Shown: positions 58,294 to 64,000 of the stretch, piece after piece
How the letters are laid out: each line of letters starts with the position of its first letter
Position numbering within the stretch: the first letter of the stretch is position 1
NCBI GenBank assembly: GCA_024196135.1
Contig: JAMQCK010000005.1
Location: 124,001 to 188,000, forward strand
DNA from: Pleurotus ostreatus/Saccharomyces cerevisiae fusant
Taxonomy: Eukaryota > Opisthokonta
Direction of reading: 5' to 3'
DNA: 64,000 nucleotides
Notes under the pieces: model-generated
Told to the model about the DNA's origin: nothing
Databases searched by the model: none
What the model saw: the letters and a program-made list of their open reading frames with translations, nothing else
Made by a program: the position numbers and the translations under genes

Positions 58294-59995
58294 TCAGTTC
58301 GAAGGCGGTGACCCAAAAAGAGCGCTTGGTCCGCCACTGTCATCGACAGCCGCGACGGCAATGGGCTGACGAGAATCCTCGTCGCCAAGTCCGAGAGAAA
58401 CTGCATGTTTTATGAGCTAAAGGAGCTCAGGGGATTATCGATAACACACCTAGCGACATCGCAGTCATCTGCCGCACCGCGCGCCGGGTGACCTGGGGCA
58501 ACTCTTCCTCGGTGACTTGCTCTGCGTATGCGTGTCAGCGCAAGTCGAGATGGTACGGAAGTTCCTCACCAGCCGTCTCGTCGTTCGCAATGCTCGACAG
58601 GCGCTCGCTTGTGAGAACATCGTCGCCCGTTAGTCCTTCTATGCCGCGCTCCGCCTACGGGCATGGAAAGGGTCAGAGATGCACGTGGAGGCAATTGGGA
58701 CGCGTACCGAAACCTCGAAGCTAGTGACAGTACTCTTGCTGAAGTCGAGGCCCACGAGATCCTCCATCGCGGAGGGCTCGTGAGCTCCCCTAACGATGTG
58801 TCCGCGCCATGGCTTGAAGTCCTGTGAGAGGATGAGCTCGACCCTACACCACGGCGATGACCTTGACGATGCGTACTTGAGCTGTTGAATGCGGTCAGTA
58901 ACGTTCGATGAAGACGAGCACATGGGGGACTTACACTGATCGTCCTCGGGCTCTTTTTCGAAGACTGTGGAGTCGGACTCCGGGGAGCTGTTCACAGTAG
59001 CCGACTGCACACTCTGAACCGAGTTGATACGGATGAGCTTGGGCTTAGGAGCCGGCGCAAGCACGGCTGGCTTCAAAACCTGTAGATGTATGAACGTCAT
59101 TGCGATACACTGCAAGGTGCATAGCGTACAGGCGTTGGAAGGCCTAAGATGCAGTCAGATCCAAAGGTTCAGCACGGAGAGTCAAGGTTACGCACTTTCA
59201 TCGTCAGGCGAGTCCAGCAAATTCGGGGCCGGATCGGGGACGAAGAAGATGAGCTCCTTCGTACCGCCACGAGTCGCGTCGCGTGTGGCTGGGACCGTCT
59301 GCGGAGGCAGATTCGGGTCCTCGGCAGCAGGTGCGTGCTGTTGGGCCGAGTCTGAAGCCGCGCCCAAGTCCGCTGCTGAGCCCAAATCGAGAGTGTCGGA
59401 TGCTGGCAGGAGGAGTGGTAAGAACATTACGACAAGACAAGCGATGAGAAGCGGCCGGACCCAGCGATGAGTCTGACAAGTCAGCTGCCGCCAGAGCTGC
59501 GTCTAACTCGATGAGCTTCTTCTCCAGCTTGGCCCGTATAGCAGCATCAGACGCGGTCTATGTACATCGTTAGCGAGAATGCATGCAAGCGGCGACGCAG
59601 AAACTGACCGTGCACTGTTTTTCAAGTTCCTTGCAAAGCTTGCTGAGTTTTCGGGCTTCCTTGATCTTGGCGAAATTCCATCTCTTGCGGAAAGTCTGGG
59701 CGTGCGGCTCGAGTACAGCAACCTTGACCTCCAGCCTGCACAGGCCAAACACGTGTTGTGAGAAGACATATATCGGACGCTTGATAACTCACTGCTCTAG
59801 TTTCCTAAGACATTTTTTCAGGTCTTCATTGAACATTATGTCGGTGTGCTGGTTGAGGGTCTCGTGGATGCCGTGGATACGCCCCGTGTCCTTCTTAAGG
59901 TGTCCTTTCACAGAATGCTGAGGTACGATGTTCCAAATCGCTAGGACCAGTGTCAAAGCAGCAAAAGAGCAAGAAACCGACTCGGCGACGGGCAT
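58294..59995 (-). CDS. H2: helical family protein with hydrophobic N-terminus, paralog of H1
   Basis: Nine exons, complement(58294..58400, 58450..58521, 58570..58654, 58708..59079, 59130..59143, 59196..59402, 59461..59557, 59609..59735, 59793..59995); 427 aa. Residues ~6-26 are hydrophobic (SVSCSFAALTLVLAIWNIV). Amphipathic helices follow (HLKKDTGRIHGIHETLNQH, DLKKCLRKLEQ, RKLSKLCKELEKQ, KLEKKLIELDAALAAAD), then an acidic/Pro linker, PKLIRINS, a Cys/Ser stretch, and TVTSFEVSAERGIEGLTGDD, which matches H1. Exon 5 is only 14 bases; H1 has a 14-base exon too. The exon-3 donor (GTCCGG) is non-standard but gives the only open continuation. The ~70-residue N-terminal region with a hydrophobic first helix recalls HeLo-type domains; this is inference. 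Head-to-head with K7. Confidence 0.72.
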
Positions 59996-60505
59996 GTTAT
60001 CAAGTGAGAGGTAGCGAGGTTAGGGAGGATGATGGTAGGAGGGATTGGAGATGCGGTTAACAGCTCACGTCCTGTTCGCTATTTAAGTGATGATGTCAAA
60101 AGAAATTCGTGGGATTCCGATGACAATTGGCAGGAGGCGATTGCATGAGGAAGGAGGATGGGGGAAAGCTGTCGGTAGGTAGTCGAATCATCACTTGTCG
60201 ACGAGCGCGAAGTTGACGACCGGAGCGTATTGCGCGTGAGATGGCCGGATTCAAGAGACAATAGGCACGGTAGTGGGGTGCTGCACACAGGACTTGGAAG
60301 CGCAAGAGCAAAGGTCTGCGCCACACAACAACAAACATAGAAGACCCCGGACGGAGACCGGACCGATGCCGGTGGGAACTCAACTCACTCTTACGCGGCC
60401 ATCGCGTTGGATGGCAGACCAACGGCGAAGGATGCACCTGCTATTTCCCACCACGGTCATTCCATCTCGCATCCCATCGCTCCCCTCCCCTCTCTCCCTC
60501 TCTGC
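59996..60505. promoter_or_regulatory. Shared divergent promoter region H2 / K7
   Basis: 510 bases between the start codons of H2 (minus) and K7 (plus), the same arrangement as H1/K5. Confidence 0.5.
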
Positions 60506-61911
60506 ATGGCTGCTGCGTCTCAAAGTGCAGAGCGTCCGCATACCACGACCGCCCTACGATATAATCTCCCTGAGGAGCGCTTCAGCGTAGCCTGGGACTT
60601 CGAGAGATGGTGGGTCGACCATCAGCCCTGGCTCGAAAGTCGCGGATACATGCTGCGCCCACGCTATCTCCCTGGCTGGACCCCGTCCTGGTACGCGGAC
60701 GGCATGGCTGAGACGAAGTGGAATGCCGAAGACTGCATAGTCATGTCGGTAAGTGGGTCCTTGCTCGTTCGTTCTCATCGCCCTTCAGCGGATACTGATC
60801 AGCCTCGTCAGTATGCCTTTATACTTGACGCCACGCGCATCTCTGATGGGGCCTTCATCGTCCTCAAACGAGTGGACAAGCGGCGTCACCCAACGGAGGT
60901 GGAAATTACCTCCACGCTCTGCTCGCCACCCTATTCATCCGACCCTCGTAATCATTGTGTTCCCGTCCTTGAGGTGCTGCAAGATCCAGAGGATGAGAAC
61001 TTCCAGTTGATGGTCTTGCCGTTGCTGCGAAACTACGCTAGTCCACGGTTCGACACCGTTGGCGAAGCTGTGGTCTGTTTTCGCCAAATTATCCAGGTTG
61101 GCTTTTCCGTTGACAACTCATTACACCATCTCATGTCTCGCCAGTGCGTTCGCTTTCTGCACGCGAACAAGATAGCCCATAGGTATGTTCCACGACCGCT
61201 CGTCGCCAACCCGTCTTGATCGTTTCATAGGGATATTCACCCGCTGAACATAATGATGGACGCGTCTCCTCTCTACACAGTCCCTTTCCATCCCATGCGC
61301 CCGGACATGCGACGTGACTACAAGGGCGACTCGGAGCCGACATTCACCCGTACTGAGCGACCTGTGAAGTACTACCTTATCGACCTAGGCCTGGCTGTTC
61401 AGTACGACACCGTCGATCCACCCCCTCTTGAGATTCCCGTGCTTGGAGGGGACAAAACTGTCCCCGAATTTCTCGCAAACGGAATGTCAAAACCGTACAA
61501 TCCCTTTCCTACGGACGTATATTATCTCGGTAACTGGATACGACAGGATTTTCTAGAGGTACGTCTCTTTCCGCGATGTTGCATGTAGACCGCGCTAATG
61601 GCCACTTCACACAGGGACATCGTTCCGTGACAGGCGGCGTGCTGAGCTCCAAGCGCTTGGGCTTTGAGTTCCTTCGTCCGCTAGTCGACGACATGACGCA
61701 GGCCGATCCCTCCAAGCGGCCAACCATGGACGAGGTAGAGGAAAGATTCGAAGCTCTCGTTGCCTCGCTTTCTTCTTGGAAGCTGCGATCGCGTGTGGCC
61801 AAGGAGCATGACAACCCATTCCATAGTATGTACCTCTCGACCACGCACTGGTTGCGTCGGGTCAAGCTCGTGGCTTTGCGGCGCGCTGCTGTACCGTCTC
61901 CTACTAAATAG
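60506..61911 (+). CDS. K7: basidiomycete kinase-like protein with DLG in place of DFG
   Basis: Five exons: 60506..60748, 60812..61096, 61145..61182, 61231..61558, 61615..61911; 396 aa. Motifs: RWWVDHQPWLESRGYMLRPR, PGWTPSW, LDATRISDGAFIVLKRVDK, QLMVLPLLRN, HRDIHPLNIMMD, YYLIDLGLAVQYD (DFG is DLG, as in some active kinases), GGDKTVPEF with a shortened segment after it (LANGMSKPYN), DVYYLGNW, DPSKRPTM, and the tail SSWKLRSRVAKEHDNPFHS. The Met at 60506 (MAAASQSAERP) was chosen; an upstream in-frame Met at 60407 adds a Pro/Ser-rich piece without family support. Divergent partner of H2. Confidence 0.88.
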
Positions 61912-63041
61912 ATATTCGCTCGGCATGACAACGATATTCGATTATTACGGACGCACTCCGAAGCTCGAAGAGGTTGTCAGGTCAGTGTGAGTACCCCTTC
62001 GAACCCCTTCGACGCGACCACAGACTCGTGAATTCAAGGCTCGTGTGTGAGCGTGACGCGCTCGTCAGAAGGGATGCTTAACGCGCGTCAACGGGGACTC
62101 GGATCCCTTCTCAGGGCGCCCTCGCTCAGACAATCGCTTTCGTCCCACACGCACGGTGGGTCTCTCGTTACTGCCCAGACAAATTCGCGAATCTAGCACT
62201 CGACGGCGGTACATCCATTCAATTAGCTTATTGTCTCCAGACCCTCCTGTGGACAGCGGGCTTGCTCTTCCACCTGCGGACAATAACCCACGCGCCGTCG
62301 AGGGCGCTTCTCCGAACTACAATGGGAACCCACCCGCGCTGGCTTCCTCTATGCGCACGCTCGGACGCTGACGACCTCGGTTGGGCTTCCTTGAAAACAG
62401 GCACGTGAGTAGTACTGTCGCAACGGCGCTATTGTACGACGAAGTAGCGCGTGAACGACACAGGGTACCCCACTGAAGCCGGTTTCACGCCTCGATGTCC
62501 CCTTATGGTAAGTCTTCAGACCGGATTTGGCCACAATGGTGCTCAACCTCTTGGTAACCGGACACCTCCCTTTCAAGTTGAACTTTCATCGCCGCCTCGC
62601 AAAGTCAAAAGTGCGAGGTCCTTCCCCCAATGTTCAAGCATCACTTGAGCTGTCCTAAAGGTTGTCGTACTTCTGTGTCCTCTCGTATTCTTGCCGCCGT
62701 TCCATGGCTTCTGGGAGGACAATAAGGCAACAATAAGGTGAAGCTCTCTTTCCGCGTTCGTGGTATCTGTGGCCTCTCCAGCTAACGAGAACTCTTCTAG
62801 AGCGACTGCGGTCGTTAACACCGCGCAAGAGCAGCTTCCACCAATGCATTCGTTCGGTGCCCTCTTTTTAGCTTGCTTGCGCATGCGCTCACGCACACCG
62901 GTCCGCGGATGCCGGCAGGCCTGAAGACAGCGACTCATAAAGCTCACCTGCGGCCCCATGGTACTCCAGCAATCCAAATCTCGTACTGTCCCTCACGCAT
63001 TCAGCCCCCGATCTCGTCTCCGTCCCCATTACAAAATCGCC
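61912..63041. other. Intergenic K7-H3
   Basis: About 1.1 kb with no convincing frame on either strand; presumably K7's 3' UTR and the H3 promoter. No kinase-family fragment recognised. Confidence 0.4.
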
Positions 63042-63951
63042 ATGTCCACCAACGCTAGCGAAAAGATTGTCACCGCAGTCAAGTCCCACCTGCGACGCAT
63101 CCTCGCTGCCCCACCTACTTATCCTCTCCTCACCCCCGAGGCCTCCTTGCTGCTATGCCTGCAGCTCGGACGCTACCTTCGCCAGCAATCGGTCACTGGT
63201 CAGGTCAAGGAGGAGACTCGCATCGTGACGGAACTTCACGAGCTCATCTCTAACCACGCCGATATTCTGCACTCCGACGATCTCGGGAGGCTACTCGCAG
63301 AGCTCGAACGGTAAGTTAGGTCAGGGCGAATCTGGCTGTCATCCCCATGAAGCTCATCCTTGGTTAGCACGGAGATCTTGATGAATGACACGGCCACGGC
63401 TGCGAAGTCGTTCTTGATTTGCCCCCCTCGCATGATGATGGATGCGCGCAGACTCACTAAGCGCTGCAAGGATCTGCTAGCCGCGGTAAAGGCGCGTATC
63501 CGGTGTAAAATCGCCGTCGTCGACGAGGCTAATCGAGTCCCTGTGCAGAAAGTGGTGACAGAGGCCGAACAGGAGGTCCGCGACCGTCACGCCGATGTGT
63601 TTTTATTCGGTGGCGACGACAACGCTCGCCAGTCCTTGCTGGATGCACTGGAGGATATGTGCCTCGCCCTCGGTGAGTTTGCGTGGCCCGCTTTGCCACT
63701 GCCTGTCTTTGACCGTTCACATAGACGCAGCCTTCAATGATGTTAGAATGGCCGCTGGCGGCCAGCACGTTATTTCTGCCAACGACCACGTCCTTGACGT
63801 GGTACGGCAAGCTCTTCGAGCGAACAAGTCCCACGTCGTGCACATTCATCTTATCGACCTGCAAGGCGGGCCCAATAACGGCAGCGTCACCGTCGGCAGC
63901 ATCATGAACCTCGATTTGAGCAGCGCAATGATCCACAGCTACAGAGTACAG
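63042..63951 (+). CDS. H3: third member of the H family, runs off right edge
   Basis: Visible exons: 63042..63310, 63368..63672, 63725..63951, followed by a GTAAGT donor, so the gene continues past the window; 267 codons are visible. Residues ~50-90 match H1/H2 (SVTGQVKEETRIVTELHELI, then NHADILHSDDLGRLLAELER). The first intron splits a codon in the same phase and place as in H1 and H2. Unlike them, the N-terminus lacks a long hydrophobic stretch (MSTNASEKIVTAVKSHLRRI). Exon 2 gives more helices (ARRLTKRCKDLLAAVKARI, VVTEAEQEVRDRHADVF). Exon 3 has a beta-like stretch (SHVVHIHLIDLQGG, then NGSVTVGSIMNLDLSSAM). Family function unknown. Start set at the Met of STNASE, with a more upstream in-frame Met possible at 62958. 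Confidence 0.7.
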
Positions 63952-64000
63952 GTAAGTCGTAATCAATGGCGTCTTTTGTATCCATTTCCTCATTACTCAT

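Noticed and set aside
60407..60505. 33-codon upstream extension of K7
   Set aside because: Pro/Ser-rich, no counterpart in paralogs.

Overview
This window is a piece of a GC-rich basidiomycete nuclear genome, most likely an Agaricomycete. The genes are cut by many introns of about 45-60 bases with GT..AG ends. Two nuclear tRNA genes are present, and there are fungal housekeeping genes: acetolactate synthase, NatB catalytic subunit, TRAMP poly(A) polymerase, Tof1/Timeless, CENP-C/Mif2 and a mitochondrial tRNA thiouridylase. From memory, the kinase family in the last 20 kb is one that is expanded in mushroom-forming fungi. No species is claimed.

Layout. 1-9.5 kb: a compact housekeeping block (ILV2 minus strand and cut by the left edge, an Asi1/Asi3-like RING membrane protein, a PPIL1-type cyclophilin, tRNA-Glu(CTC), a GT25-type glycosyltransferase, NAA20). 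9.5-27.1 kb: a gene-poor stretch whose only convincing genes are two paralogous Pcl1-type (Pho85) cyclins on the minus strand; the rest is GC-rich noncoding DNA with many degenerate minisatellites. 27.1-43.6 kb: a second dense block (TRF4-type poly(A) polymerase, TOF1, a 131-aa unknown, tRNA-Ser(CGA) with an intron, a probable mitochondrial unknown, a disordered unknown, SLM3 divergent from MIF2, a small single-pass membrane protein).

44.6-64 kb: an accessory cluster. Seven paralogous protein-kinase-like genes (called K1-K7 here) all lie on the plus strand and all have five exons with the same intron phases. Among them lie three genes (H1-H3) of a second family, with a helical N-terminal region that is hydrophobic at its start in H1 and H2. 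H1 and H2 each run head-to-head with a kinase gene (H1/K5 and H2/K7) and tail-to-tail with another (K4/H1 and K6/H2), so the unit K> <H K> occurs twice. H3 lies just after K7 and leaves the window. K2 and K3 come from a recent tandem duplication of about 1.9 kb. K1 has lost its catalytic residues.

How the genes might act together: the left three quarters are unlinked housekeeping functions. For the cluster on the right, the repeated kinase/helical-protein pairing suggests that the two products share regulation and possibly a pathway. A kinase-triggered, membrane-acting response such as allorecognition or cell death is one reading, but it is inference from architecture only.
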